Shown: positions 16,875-25,091 of the stretch, piece by piece
How the letters are laid out: each line of letters starts with the position of its first letter
Position numbering within the stretch: the stretch's first letter is position 1
NCBI RefSeq assembly: GCF_003966125.1
Contig: NZ_RXMA01000005.1
Location: 124,001 to 188,000, forward strand
Source: Azospirillum griseum
GTDB lineage: Bacteria; Pseudomonadota; Alphaproteobacteria; Azospirillales; Azospirillaceae
Length of the DNA stretch: 64,000 bases
Direction of reading: 5' to 3'
Notes under the pieces: model-generated
The model's database searches: none
What the model was told of the DNA's origin: nothing
What the model saw: the letters and a program-made list of their open reading frames with translations, nothing else
Position numbers and translations under genes: made by a program

Positions 16875-17492
16875 TCAGGTCCGGGGGGCCAAGGCGTCGC
16901 GCAGCATCACCGCCAGCGTGCGCACCGCCAGTTCCTGCCGTTCCAGCCCCATGCCCAGCCGTCCCGGCACGCCGGTCGCCTGTTCGGGCAGCAAGGGCAG
17001 GTGAAAAAAGCCCATCGGCACGTCCAGATCGGCGGATTCGATGGCGTGGCGGGCGCGGTAAAACAGATGGTTGCCGAGAAATCCCCCGGCGAAGTCGCTG
17101 AAGGTCACAGGCACCCCGGCCATCGCCAACTCCCGCATCACGCGGGGCAAGGGCAGGGTGGAGCCGTAGGCCGTCGGTCCATCGTCGGCGATGGTCTGGT
17201 CGGTGCGGACGGTTCCCGCCGCGTCGGCCCGTTCGCTTTCGTCGCGGTTCCAGGCCAACCGCTCGATCTGCACGCTGTCGCTGTCGGCGGACACGGCAAA
17301 ACACAGGGCGGCGGCCGGTTGGTGTTCGTCCAACAGCGCGGCGAAGGCGTCGCCGCAAGCGTCGTACAGCGGCGGCAGCAGCGCCGCGACCACCCCCGGC
17401 TCCCCGGCCAGCCGATCCATCAGCAGCGCGGATGAATCGACCGCATCCTCGCCGATGGGCAGGAAACCGGTGAGCAGGATGGGGGCGGTCAT
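16875..17492 (-). CDS. Pyroglutamyl-peptidase I homologue lacking the catalytic Cys
   Basis: 205 residues of the C15 peptidase family, which removes N-terminal pyroglutamate using a Glu-Cys-His triad. The N-terminus LLTGFLPIG, the Glu segment IERLAWNRDE and the His segment GFFHLPLLPEQ are present. At the catalytic Cys position, where the family has AGxxxCNHLxY, this protein has AGGFLGNHLFY: the codon is GGC, glycine. It therefore cannot use the normal mechanism and is probably a pseudoenzyme or binds rather than cleaves. The reading frame is otherwise intact. It lies 30 bases downstream of trpS. Confidence 0.82.
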   Translation of the reverse strand: MTAPILLTGFLPIGEDAVDSSALLMDRLAGEPGVVAALLPPLYDACGDAFAALLDEHQPAAALCFAVSADSDSVQIERLAWNRDESERADAAGTVRTDQTIADDGPTAYGSTLPLPRVMRELAMAGVPVTFSDFAGGFLGNHLFYRARHAIESADLDVPMGFFHLPLLPEQATGVPGRLGMGLERQELAVRTLAVMLRDALAPRT

Positions 17493-17513
17493 GGCGCGAC
17501 CCTCATGGCGCGA
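17489..17513. repeat. 14-bp-period direct repeat
   Basis: TCATGGCGCGA occurs at 17489-17499 and again at 17503-17513, spanning the start codon of the pyroglutamyl-peptidase homologue. Confidence 0.6.
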
Positions 17514-17522
17514 AACGCTCCC

Positions 17523-18521
17523 TTACGGACGCAGCAGACCGATGATGTCCTTGACGTCGTTCAGGTTCTTGTCGGCGATGGCGGCGGCGCGCTCGCCGCC
17601 CTTGCGCAGCAGACGGTCGATTTCCCCCTTGTCGGCCAACAACTCCTTCATGCGGCTGGTCATCGGGGCCAGCTTGGCGACCGACAGATCGACCAGGGCC
17701 GCCTTGAAGCCGGAGAATTGCGCCCCGGCGAACTCGGCCAGCGTCTGTTCGCGGCTCTGCCCGGCCAAGGCGGAATAGATGGTGACGAGGTTGTCGGCTT
17801 CGGGCCGGGCCTCCAGCTCCGTCACCGTGTCCGGCAGGGGTTCCGGGTCGGTCTTGGCCTTGCGGATCTTCTGCGCGATGGTGTCGGCGTCGTCGGTCAT
17901 GTTGATGCGCGAATATTCGGACTCGTCCGACTTCGACATCTTCTTCTTGCCGTCGCGCAGGCTCATCACGCGCGTCGCCTCGCCCAGGATCTGGGGTTCG
18001 GGCAGCGGGAAGAACTCCGTCTCATAACGGCGGTTGAAGGCCCCGGCGATGTCGCGGGCCAATTCCAGATGCTGTTTCTGATCCTCGCCGACCGGCACAT
18101 GGGTGGCCTTGTACAGCAGGATGTCGGCGGCCATCAGGGTGGGGTAGGCGTACAGGCCCAGATTGGCCATGTCCTTTTGCTTGCCCGCCTTTTCCTTGAA
18201 CTGGGTCATCCGGTTCAGCCAGCCGAGCGGCGTGTGGCAGGACAGGATCCACCCCAATTCGGAATGGCCGGAGACAAAGGACTGGTTGAACAGGATGTTC
18301 TTGTCCGGGTCGATGCCAGCGGCGATGTAGGCCGCCGCGACCTCGCGGATGTTGTTGCGCAGAACCTCGGGGTCCTGGTCGATGGTCAGGGCGTGCAGAT
18401 CGACGACGCAGAAAATGCATTCGTAGCTGTTCTGCAGCTCAACCCAATTGCGCAGCGCCCCCAGATAGTTGCCGAGGTGAAGCTGCCGGGTCGGCTGCAT
18501 GCCGGAAAAGATGCGGTTCAC
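17523..18521 (-). CDS. trpS: Tryptophan--tRNA ligase
   Basis: 332 residues. A class Ic aminoacyl-tRNA synthetase that charges tRNA-Trp in the cytoplasm. The HIGH-type motif is HLGN (residues 15-18) in [18 protein letters not shown], and the KMSKS loop is [10 protein letters not shown] (about residue 195). Length matches the bacterial family. The GTG at 18521 is used because family alignment begins at [11 protein letters not shown]; the frame upstream is open but Pro/Arg-rich. The divergent intergenic region to the right contains the first microprotein gene. Confidence 0.96.
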   Translation of the reverse strand: MNRIFSGMQPTRQLHLGNYLGALRNWVELQNSYECIFCVVDLHALTIDQDPEVLRNNIREVAAAYIAAGIDPDKNILFNQSFVSGHSELGWILSCHTPLGWLNRMTQFKEKAGKQKDMANLGLYAYPTLMAADILLYKATHVPVGEDQKQHLELARDIAGAFNRRYETEFFPLPEPQILGEATRVMSLRDGKKKMSKSDESEYSRINMTDDADTIAQKIRKAKTDPEPLPDTVTELEARPEADNLVTIYSALAGQSREQTLAEFAGAQFSGFKAALVDLSVAKLAPMTSRMKELLADKGEIDRLLRKGGERAAAIADKNLNDVKDIIGLLRP

Positions 18522-18664
18522 GGATCGTCTCGCTCGAAAACTCTGGGAGGCGGCAGTTATCGCCCCCCGACGTCCGCCGGTCAAGGCGCGGTGCGAAAAA
18601 GCGGATGGTTTGGCGGGGTGTGGCGGTTCAGGGTCAACACCCCCGGGATGCATGGTTTTGGTTG

Positions 18665-18736
18665 TTGCGCACACAGCCGTGCGCTACCGCCAATGTGTGT
18701 GGTCGGGAGGGGGCGGACCGTCCGCCCCCGCCACAC
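18665..18736 (+). promoter_or_regulatory. Leader of the microprotein gene: TTGCGCA box and hairpin
   Basis: GTTGTTGCGCA ends at 18671, 82 bases before the start codon. A hairpin follows: arms GGGGGCGGAC (18709-18718) and GTCCGCCCCC (18720-18729), closed further out by GTGTGG (18697-18702) and CCACAC (18731-18736). The second microprotein locus has GTTCTTGCGCA at a similar distance and a hairpin in the same place. Confidence 0.55.
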
Positions 18737-18752
18737 GAAGAAGGACTTGAGG

Positions 18753-18824
18753 ATGAAGGAGTTCCTCACCCTTCTGGTCCTGATCCTGGACGTGATCAAG
18801 CGGTTGCTTGAGCTTCTGGGCTAA
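18753..18824 (+). CDS. Leu-rich amphipathic microprotein (23 aa), copy 1
   Basis: An unannotated 24-codon gene. The product begins MKEFLTLLV, continues LILDV and ends IKRLLELLG; nine of 23 residues are Leu. AAGAAGGACTTGAGG lies directly before the ATG. It is predicted to be one amphipathic or membrane helix with charged residues D13, K16, R17 and E20. The second copy at 50958 (minus) is identical at 12 of 23 positions, and most other changes are I/V or D/E, so the protein sequence appears to be under selection. Size and composition recall type I toxins such as TisB, but that is analogy only. A hairpin (18837-18864) follows the stop. Confidence 0.7.
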   Translation: MKEFLTLLVLILDVIKRLLELLG

Positions 18825-18836
18825 GGACCGGACCGG

Positions 18837-18864
18837 GGGAGCGGCGTGGCAAGACGTCGCTCCC
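18837..18864 (+). terminator. Hairpin after microprotein copy 1
   Basis: GGGAGCGGCG (18837-18846) pairs with CGTCGCTCCC (18855-18864) with one G-T pair, 12 bases after the stop; only TT follows. It is probably the end of the microprotein transcript. Confidence 0.55.
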
Positions 18865-18948
18865 TTGATCCAGAGATAGGACGACGCCCGGTTGATCGCA
18901 AGAGGGGGGCATCGTCGAACGCACGACAAGATTGCAGACGATTGGACC

Positions 18949-19896
18949 TCAAGCCGCCGCGCGGCGGCGTTCGATGGCGTCCCACAGCAGTGCTTCCAGT
19001 TGAACGTTGTTCAGGCGGTTGATTTCCTGGATGCCGGTGGGGGAGGTGACGTTGATTTCGGTCATATAGTCGCCGATCACGTCCACGCCGACGAAAATCA
19101 GCCCCTTTTCGCGCAGAACCGGGCCGATGGCGGCGCACATGGCGCGTTCGCGTTCGGTCAGCTCGGTTTTCTTGGCGCTGCCACCGGCGTGGAAGTTGGC
19201 GCGGGCCTCGCCGTCCTGCGGCATGCGGCTGACGGCCCCGACCGGTTCGCCATCGACCAGGATGATGCGCTTGTCGCCCTGGCGGATTTCGGGGAGGTAG
19301 CGTTGCACGATCACCGGCTCGCGGTAGAGCTGGGTGAACATCTCCAACAGGGAGCCGAGATTTTCGTCGTCGGGCTTCAGGTGGAAGACTCCGGCCCCGC
19401 CGTTGCCGAACAGCGGCTTGACGATGATGTCCTTGTGCTCCGCCCGGAAATCCAGGATGGCCTGCTTGTCGCTGGTGATGAGCGTCGGCGGCATCAGATC
19501 GGGGAAGCGGGTGATGAACAGCTTTTCCGGGGCGTTGCGCACCTCCGCCGGGTCGTTCACCACCAGAACCTTGGGCTGCACATGCTCCAGCAGGTGGGTG
19601 GAGGTGATGTAGGCCATGTCAAAGGGCGGATCCTGCCGCAGCAGGATGACGTCCATGGTGCTGAGATCGGTCAGGACCGGTTCGCCCAGCGTGTAATGGG
19701 CGCCGCGCTGGCGGACCACGGTCATCTCACGGACGCGCGCGGTCAGGCGGTTGCCGGTCAGGATCAGGTCGCGCGGGTGGTAATGGTACAGGCGATGGCC
19801 GCGCTTCTGCGCCTCCAGCGCCATCATGAAGCTGGAATCGGTGTCGATGTTGATCGACTCGATGGGATCCATCTGGAACGCAACGGCAAGGCTCAT
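18949..19896 (-). CDS. gshB: Glutathione synthetase
   Basis: 315 residues. ATP-grasp ligase joining gamma-glutamylcysteine and glycine in the cytoplasm. The prokaryotic GshB signature is complete: N-terminal [29 protein letters not shown], the ATP-binding stretch [24 protein letters not shown] and the C-terminal [17 protein letters not shown]. It is the last gene of the rsmI-yraN-sirB1-like-gshB series on the minus strand, 75 bases after the SirB1-like gene. Confidence 0.97.
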   Translation of the reverse strand: MSLAVAFQMDPIESINIDTDSSFMMALEAQKRGHRLYHYHPRDLILTGNRLTARVREMTVVRQRGAHYTLGEPVLTDLSTMDVILLRQDPPFDMAYITSTHLLEHVQPKVLVVNDPAEVRNAPEKLFITRFPDLMPPTLITSDKQAILDFRAEHKDIIVKPLFGNGGAGVFHLKPDDENLGSLLEMFTQLYREPVIVQRYLPEIRQGDKRIILVDGEPVGAVSRMPQDGEARANFHAGGSAKKTELTERERAMCAAIGPVLREKGLIFVGVDVIGDYMTEINVTSPTGIQEINRLNNVQLEALLWDAIERRRAAA

Positions 19897-19971
19897 GGCG
19901 ACTCTCCGGCCTTCAAAACGGCCCTTGGGAATGGGTGGGGGTGATTCCGGGTGTCCGGCGTATGAAGCTGT

Positions 19972-20814
19972 TCAGTTCAACCGCTTCTTCAAGGTCTGGA
20001 TCAGCGAGGCGGTCTGATGGCGCTGGTGCTGGTCGCCGCTCAACGCCATGAAGGTTTCCAGCGCGGCGATGGCGTCGGTCAGCTTGCCCGCGTGGGCCTC
20101 CAGCAGCCCGGTTTCCCGCCACAGCGCCGGTTCCTGCGGGGCGAGCAGGCGCATGGCCTCCAGCACCTCCAGCGCTTTGGCCACGTCGTGGGCCGACAGA
20201 TGGCGCAGCTTGATGTTGTTTTGCAGGCGCAGCAGCACGTCGCGGTTCGACACCGGGCGGTAATGCTCGGGCGACAGCTCCGCCTCGCCGCCCGCCGTGG
20301 CCTTCAGCAGCTCGCGAAGATCGGCCGCGCTGCGGATCTGGCCGTCGTTGAACGGGTCGATGATGGCGCGGGCGGGTCCCAGATCGACGCGGATCAGGAA
20401 ATGGCCGGGGAAATTCAGACCGACGATCGGCCAGCCCTGCGAACGGGCGGCGTGCATGTAGAGGATGCCCAGCGCCACCGGCAGCCCGCGCCGCCGGTCG
20501 ATCACCCGCATCAGGTTGGCGTTCTGCAAATCATCGTAGGTGTCGTGATCGCCGGAATAGCCGTGCCGCTCGCCGATGACGTGGCGCAGCAGGTCGATGC
20601 GGCTTTCCAGGCTTTCGGTTTCGCGGAAGCGGTCGTCCACCCGGTCGGCGACATCGTCCAGGATCGCCCGGATGTGACGGCGGTAGCCGGAGAGGTCGGC
20701 GTCGGGCGTGTCCAGCGCGGCCAGGGCCAGGGCGGCTTCGGCCAGATCGATGGCCTCGTCGGGCAGCTCCCCGGTGTGGCTCAGGATCGCGCGGGCTTCG
20801 GCGTGGCGGGTCAA
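19972..20814 (-). CDS. SirB1/transglutaminase-like TPR protein
   Basis: 280 residues. It matches the SirB1 family: an N-terminal transglutaminase-like domain (DTYDDLQNANLMRVIDRRRG, then LPVALGILYMHAARSQGWP, then GLNFPGHFLIRVD) and a C-terminal tetratricopeptide-like helical part (KALEVLEAMRLLAPQEPALWRE). The biochemical role is unknown. The TTG at 20814 follows AAGGACAGGCTT and gives the usual length; the frame remains open to 21174 but that part is a shadow of yraN. It lies between yraN and gshB. Confidence 0.85.
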   Translation of the reverse strand: MTRHAEARAILSHTGELPDEAIDLAEAALALAALDTPDADLSGYRRHIRAILDDVADRVDDRFRETESLESRIDLLRHVIGERHGYSGDHDTYDDLQNANLMRVIDRRRGLPVALGILYMHAARSQGWPIVGLNFPGHFLIRVDLGPARAIIDPFNDGQIRSAADLRELLKATAGGEAELSPEHYRPVSNRDVLLRLQNNIKLRHLSAHDVAKALEVLEAMRLLAPQEPALWRETGLLEAHAGKLTDAIAALETFMALSGDQHQRHQTASLIQTLKKRLN

Positions 20815-20867
20815 AAGCCTGTCCTTCCGTGCTGTGGCGGGACGGTTGTCCGCGTCCCGTCCGGTCG

Positions 20868-21236
20868 TCAGAGCCGCCACGCGTCGATCAGGTGGCGGGG
20901 CCAGGACCAAGGCGTAACCAGCATCACGTCGAAGCGCAAGACATAGCCCGCATATTGCGGGTTGGCCGCCAGATAGACATGGGCCGCGCGGGCCAAACGC
21001 CCACGCTGGCGGGCGTTCACCGCCTCGTTGGCGGCGTCCCAGTCGGCGCGCGCCTTCACCTCGACCACGGCGATGGTCTGGCCGCGCCGGGCGACGATGT
21101 CGATCTCGCCCATCGGGGTGCGCAGCCGGTTGGCGAGGATGCGGTAGCCCTTCAGCCGCAGGGTCCAGCGGCACAAGCCTTCCGCCCAGCGCCCGAAGCG
21201 TTCGGCGTGGCTGCGCATCGCGTCGGGATCAGCCAT
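20868..21236 (-). CDS. yraN: YraN family (UPF0102) nuclease-like protein
   Basis: 122 residues. The fold is of Holliday-junction-resolvase/endonuclease type with the active-site pattern GEIDIVARRG and VVEVKARA (about residues 43-63), preceded by GYRILANRLRTPM. The function is not proven; it is found next to rsmI in most genomes. The ATG at 21236 overlaps the rsmI stop by 8 bases (ATGGCTGA), indicating translational coupling. Confidence 0.93.
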   Translation of the reverse strand: MADPDAMRSHAERFGRWAEGLCRWTLRLKGYRILANRLRTPMGEIDIVARRGQTIAVVEVKARADWDAANEAVNARQRGRLARAAHVYLAANPQYAGYVLRFDVMLVTPWSWPRHLIDAWRL

Positions 21237-22203
21237 GGCCCGGCCCTTCACCGCGTGTCAATTCGCCTCGGGTCAATTCGCCTCGGGTCAATTCCAGGGC
21301 GCGGGCGTAGACGGCGCGTTTGGGCTGGCCGGTGCGGGCGGCGACGTCGGCGGCGGCGTCGCGCACCGACAGGCGGGTCAGCGCCTCGCGCAGCAGGCTG
21401 TCGATGTCGGCCTCGCTGGGGGCTTCCTCCGCACCGGGGGGACCGATGACGAGCACCACCTCCCCGCGCGGCGGACCGGCCTCGGCGTAATGGGCGGCCA
21501 GCTCGGGCAGGGTGCCGCGCCGCACCTCCTCGTACAGCTTGGTCAACTCGCGGGCGACGGCGGCCTCGCGGGAGCCAAGAATGTCGGCGAGATCGGCCAG
21601 CGACTCCGGCAGGCGCTGCGGCGATTCAAAGAACACCAGGGTGGCGGGGACGTTTTTCAGCTCCCCGGCGGTGGCGCGGCGGGCGCTGCTCTTGTTCGGC
21701 AGGAACCCGGCGAACAGGAAACGGTCGGTCGGCAGCCCGGACAGCACCAGCGCCACCAGCGGGGCCGACGCGCCGGGCAGGGTGGTGACGGCCACCCCGG
21801 CTGCGACACACTCGCGCACCAGCTTGTAACCGGGATCGGACACCAGCGGCGTCCCGGCGTCGGTGACGAGCGCGATGGCGTCCCCCGCCTGCATCCGTTC
21901 GATCAGGATCGGGCGCATCTTGGCGGCGTTGTGCTCGTGATAGGACACGAACGGGGTGTGGATGCCGTGGATCCCCATCAGCTTGGCGGTGACGCGGGTG
22001 TCCTCGCAGGCGATGGCCGTGGCGCGGGTCAGCGTGTCCAGCGCGCGCAGCGTGATGTCGGCGGCGTTCCCGATCGGGGTGGCGACGACATAAAGGCCGG
22101 GCGCGAGTTTACTTAAGGACTCCGTGCCGCTACCTTGGGCGTCGGTTTGAGCCTTAGCGGATGTGGAGACGATCGGTGGCGCGCTTGGCAACAGCTTTCT
22201 CAC
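21229..22203 (-). CDS. rsmI: 16S rRNA (cytidine(1402)-2'-O)-methyltransferase
   Basis: 324 residues from the GTG at 22203. It methylates C1402 in the decoding centre using SAM. Family signatures are LAPGLYVVATPIGNAADIT (near residue 33), EDTRVTAKLM, SYHEHNA, TDAGTPLVSDPGY and the C-terminal VLVIGP. No ATG/GTG/TTG lies closer to the conserved region except TTG 22191, so the start region must overlap the divergent lipoprotein gene. The C-terminus ends ELTRG-ELTRG-ELTRGE owing to a 15-bp tandem repeat. It is coupled to yraN. Confidence 0.93.
   Translation of the reverse strand: MRKLLPSAPPIVSTSAKAQTDAQGSGTESLSKLAPGLYVVATPIGNAADITLRALDTLTRATAIACEDTRVTAKLMGIHGIHTPFVSYHEHNAAKMRPILIERMQAGDAIALVTDAGTPLVSDPGYKLVRECVAAGVAVTTLPGASAPLVALVLSGLPTDRFLFAGFLPNKSSARRATAGELKNVPATLVFFESPQRLPESLADLADILGSREAAVARELTKLYEEVRRGTLPELAAHYAEAGPPRGEVVLVIGPPGAEEAPSEADIDSLLREALTRLSVRDAAADVAARTGQPKRAVYARALELTRGELTRGELTRGEGPGHG
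21257..21294. repeat. 15-bp tandem repeat at the rsmI 3' end
   Basis: GTCAATTCGCCTCGG is repeated exactly (21257-21271, 21272-21286) and then partly (21287-21294). Read on the minus strand it adds ELTRG units to the RsmI C-terminus. Confidence 0.9.
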
Positions 22204-23399
22204 TGGGTCTGAAACGTCACGGGGGTCTGAAACGTCACGGCGTGGCGGCCTTGCTGGTCGCCGTCGGGCTGTCGGCGTGCTCGACTGTAACGGCCCCGCC
22301 GCCCGTGGCACAAGGGGCGCGGCAAACCACGCAACCGACCGCAGCCACCCCGGTTGTCGACCCGTCGCAAAACGTCAAGGTCGCCTTGCTGGTCCCGCTG
22401 TCGGGGCCGAGTGCCGCCATCGGGCAAAGCATGCTGGACGCCGCGCAACTCGCCCTGTTCGACATGGCGGGCGACCGCTTCGAACTGCTGCCGCGCGACA
22501 CCAAGGGAACCCCGGCCGGGGCCGCCGACGCCGCGCGTCAGGCCCTGGCGGAGGGCGCGCGCCTCATCCTCGGCCCGCTGTTTGCGGCGGAAGTGGCGGC
22601 GGTCAAGCCGGTGGCCCAGCCCGCCGGGGTCGATGTGCTGGCCTTCACCACCGATTGGAACCAGGCGGGCAACGGGGCCTTCGTCATGGGCTTCGTGCCC
22701 GGCGATCAGGTCGAACGGGTGACGGGCTTCGCCAAATCGCGCGGCATCAGCCGCTTCGTCGTGCTGGCCCCCCGCACCCCCTATGGCGACGCGGTGGTCG
22801 GCGCGATGCAGGGGGCGACGCAGAAATTCGGCGCGACCGTCCAGGTCGAACGCTACGACGCCGCCGCCACCGATCTGTCCGGCCCGGCCCGGCAAGTGGC
22901 CCAGGGCGCTGGCCAGCCGCAGGCGGTGCTGTTGGCCGAAGGCGGCAGCCGCGCCCAAGCGCTGGCCGCCGCGCTGGCGGCCAACGGCGTGTCGCCGCAG
23001 CAGGTCAAGCTGTTGGGAACCGGCCTGTGGGACGATGCCCAGCAGGGCAGCAGCCTGGGTCAGGAACCGGCCCTGGTCGGCGGCTGGTACGCCGCGCCGA
23101 CGCCGCAGGCCCGCGCGGCCTTCGAAGCGAAGTTCGAGCAGACCTATGGCCGCAAGCCGCAGCGCATCGCCACCCTGGCCTATGACGCCACGTCGGTCGC
23201 CGCCGTGCTGGCCCGCGCCGGGCGTGGCGTGGACCGCAGCGCGATGACCAACCCCAGCGGCTTCGAAGGGTTGGACGGGCTGTTCCGCCTGCGCGCCAAC
23301 GGCGCGGTCGAACGCGGTCTGGCGGTGCTGGAGGTGGCCCCGACCGGCGCGCGGATCATCGACCCGGCCCCGTCCAACTTCGACGTTCTGGGCCAGTAA
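22176..23399 (+). CDS. LpoA-like lipoprotein (penicillin-binding protein activator family)
   Basis: 407 residues from the GTG at 22176 (GGAG seven bases upstream); an ATG at 22161 would add five residues. It has a lipoprotein signal with lipobox LSAC near residue 35, then a periplasmic-binding-protein fold of the LppC/YraM type: VKVALLVPLSGPSAAIGQSM, AEGARLILGPLFAAEVAAV and RKPQRIATLAYDATS. LpoA activates the peptidoglycan synthase PBP1A in Enterobacteria; the role in alphaproteobacteria is inferred. It is divergent from rsmI. An 18-bp tandem duplication gives GLKRHG-GLKRHG in the signal peptide. Confidence 0.88.
   Translation: MARLATAFSLGLKRHGGLKRHGVAALLVAVGLSACSTVTAPPPVAQGARQTTQPTAATPVVDPSQNVKVALLVPLSGPSAAIGQSMLDAAQLALFDMAGDRFELLPRDTKGTPAGAADAARQALAEGARLILGPLFAAEVAAVKPVAQPAGVDVLAFTTDWNQAGNGAFVMGFVPGDQVERVTGFAKSRGISRFVVLAPRTPYGDAVVGAMQGATQKFGATVQVERYDAAATDLSGPARQVAQGAGQPQAVLLAEGGSRAQALAAALAANGVSPQQVKLLGTGLWDDAQQGSSLGQEPALVGGWYAAPTPQARAAFEAKFEQTYGRKPQRIATLAYDATSVAAVLARAGRGVDRSAMTNPSGFEGLDGLFRLRANGAVERGLAVLEVAPTGARIIDPAPSNFDVLGQ
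22205..22240. repeat. 18-bp tandem duplication
   Basis: GGGTCTGAAACGTCACGG is exactly doubled (22205-22222, 22223-22240). It lies in the signal-peptide region of the lipoprotein gene, adding GLKRHG, and just outside the rsmI start. Confidence 0.92.
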
Positions 23400-23410
23400 C
23401 AGACCGTTTC

Positions 23411-23441
23411 CCCCCGGTTCCGCGCGTTGCGGGGCCGGGGG
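23411..23441. terminator. Bidirectional hairpin between convergent genes
   Basis: CCCCCGGTTCCGC (23411-23423) pairs with GCGGGGCCGGGGG (23429-23441) through 13 pairs including two G-T, between the ends of the lipoprotein gene and holA. There is no long T tract. Confidence 0.5.
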
Positions 23442-23459
23442 AGGTCCGTGGGTGGGGAT

Positions 23460-24485
23460 TCAGCGCCGCGCGGCCAGCGAAGCCAGTTGGAACAGCACCC
23501 GCGCGCAGATGGTTTCGTCGGGCATGTGGGTTTTCTTGCAATCCGCCTCGGCGTCCACCAACCGTTCCAACGCCTGACGCACCAGATTGGGCGACCAGCG
23601 CCGGGCCTGCCCGATCAGGCGGCTTTTCAGCTTGAAAAACACCGGCGGGCGCAGCGACTCGACGGCGGCTTCGGCGGATTTGCCCGCCGCGATCTGCCCG
23701 CCGATCAGGTGCAGGCGCTGGAAATGGCGCTGCGCCCCGCGCAGGATCGGCACGGGCGAGGTGCCTTCGGCGAACAGCCGGGCCAGCGAGCGGTCGAGCG
23801 TGGCGAAATCCCCCTCCGCCGCCGCCCAGATCGGTTCATCCATCGACAGGGCGGCGCTGTCGCCGATGCAGGCCTGGACATCCTCCAGCCGCACCCGCTT
23901 GGCCGCGCCGACATAGAGCGCCAGCTTGTCCACCTCGCCGCGCGCGACCATGCGGTCGCCGACCAGATGGCCGCTGAGAAACTCCAGCGCGTCGGGGTCG
24001 GCGGACAGGCCATGGGCGTGCAGCAGATCGGCGATGACCCGGCCCAGCGACGCCTCATCCTCGACGTAACAGGGAATGGCGACGGCCTTGTCGGCCCCTT
24101 CGAACAGCAACCGCAGCTTGGAGCGCGCGCCAAGATCGCCCGACTCGACAACGACCAGGCTGTCGCCGGGCGGCGGCGGGTCGAGAAAGGCGGCGAAGGC
24201 GGCGGCGCTGTTGTCCTCCGCCTCGCGCACGCGGATCAGGCGGCGTCCACCGGTGAAGGACAGGGCGGCGGCCTCGTCGGCGAGCCGCGCGGGATCGTCG
24301 GCCACCGCCCGCCCGAGGAATTCGGCGACGCGGAAGGGATCGGCCAGATCCTCCACGACTTTGCGGCCCAATTGCTGGGCGCGGTCGCGCACCAGCCCGC
24401 CATCCGGCCCATAGAGCAGGACGGCGCGGATGGCCGGATCCGGGTTGCGCAAAAACCCGTCGATGGCTCTGGCTTGCAGCTTCAC
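23460..24485 (-). CDS. holA: DNA polymerase III subunit delta
   Basis: 341 residues. The delta subunit opens the beta clamp within the clamp loader. The N-terminal part LQARAIDGFLRNPDPAIRAVLLYGPDGGLVR is the usual HolA opening with a degenerate nucleotide-binding loop. DSLVVVESGDLGARSKLRLLFE and the three-domain AAA+ arrangement are typical. It follows lptE by 63 bases at the end of the leuS-lptE-holA operon. Confidence 0.93.
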   Translation of the reverse strand: MKLQARAIDGFLRNPDPAIRAVLLYGPDGGLVRDRAQQLGRKVVEDLADPFRVAEFLGRAVADDPARLADEAAALSFTGGRRLIRVREAEDNSAAAFAAFLDPPPPGDSLVVVESGDLGARSKLRLLFEGADKAVAIPCYVEDEASLGRVIADLLHAHGLSADPDALEFLSGHLVGDRMVARGEVDKLALYVGAAKRVRLEDVQACIGDSAALSMDEPIWAAAEGDFATLDRSLARLFAEGTSPVPILRGAQRHFQRLHLIGGQIAAGKSAEAAVESLRPPVFFKLKSRLIGQARRWSPNLVRQALERLVDAEADCKKTHMPDETICARVLFQLASLAARR

Positions 24486-24548
24486 GGACGGCGTTCCTGC
24501 ACCGGTCGGGGGAGCGGATCGACCGGGCCGATCCGCCGACCGGTGTGT

Positions 24549-25091
24549 TTAGGGCTGGCGGCCAAGATGCATGGCGACGCGGGTGGTGATGTCGTTGGAG
24601 ATCTCCTCCAACGCGCGATCATAGGCGTTTTCGACCGTCACCACGCCCGCGTAATGCTGCTCCAGGATGTTGTAGCTGATGAGCGACCGGGCGCGCGACT
24701 GGAACACCACGGCCCCGGTGGCCGTGTCGGTCAGCGTGTAGGGAGCGGTCACATGAAGCTGTGCCCGCACCGCCGACGCATCCTTTTGCAGAGCGAGCTT
24801 TTCCTCGGTCGCCGTCAGGCTGACGGCCAGACGGTAGCGCGTGCTGCTGGGGCGGCTTGACGGGTAAAAGCGGTCGATCAGCAGGTTGCGCAGTTTTTGG
24901 CCTTCCCGGTCGGGAATGCCGGCGATGTCGACGTTGGCCAGCATCTCCGTCGCCCCCGCCCCATAGCTCTTGTCGCCGTAGAGCGGCTGGAAGCCACAGC
25001 CCGACAGGAGGATGAGCGCACACGCCAACGCCCAACCCTTCCGGGCCGGACGTTGATCACGACGGAACAGGCTGGGGTCAGACGACGACAT
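24549..25091 (-). CDS. lptE: LPS assembly lipoprotein LptE
   Basis: 180 residues. LptE plugs the LptD barrel and helps insert LPS in the outer membrane. It has a signal sequence with lipobox [12 protein letters not shown] (Cys near residue 32); CGFQPLYG is the hallmark of alphaproteobacterial LptE. The ATG overlaps the leuS stop by 14 bases, so translation is probably coupled. It is followed by holA. Confidence 0.93.
   Translation of the reverse strand: MSSSDPSLFRRDQRPARKGWALACALILLSGCGFQPLYGDKSYGAGATEMLANVDIAGIPDREGQKLRNLLIDRFYPSSRPSSTRYRLAVSLTATEEKLALQKDASAVRAQLHVTAPYTLTDTATGAVVFQSRARSLISYNILEQHYAGVVTVENAYDRALEEISNDITTRVAMHLGRQP

Noticed and set aside
18753-18824. Microprotein as an amino-acid attenuator leader peptide
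   Set aside because: The peptide is Leu-rich, but it is followed by its own hairpin and then convergent gshB; no Leu operon lies downstream at either copy, and common Leu codons are used.
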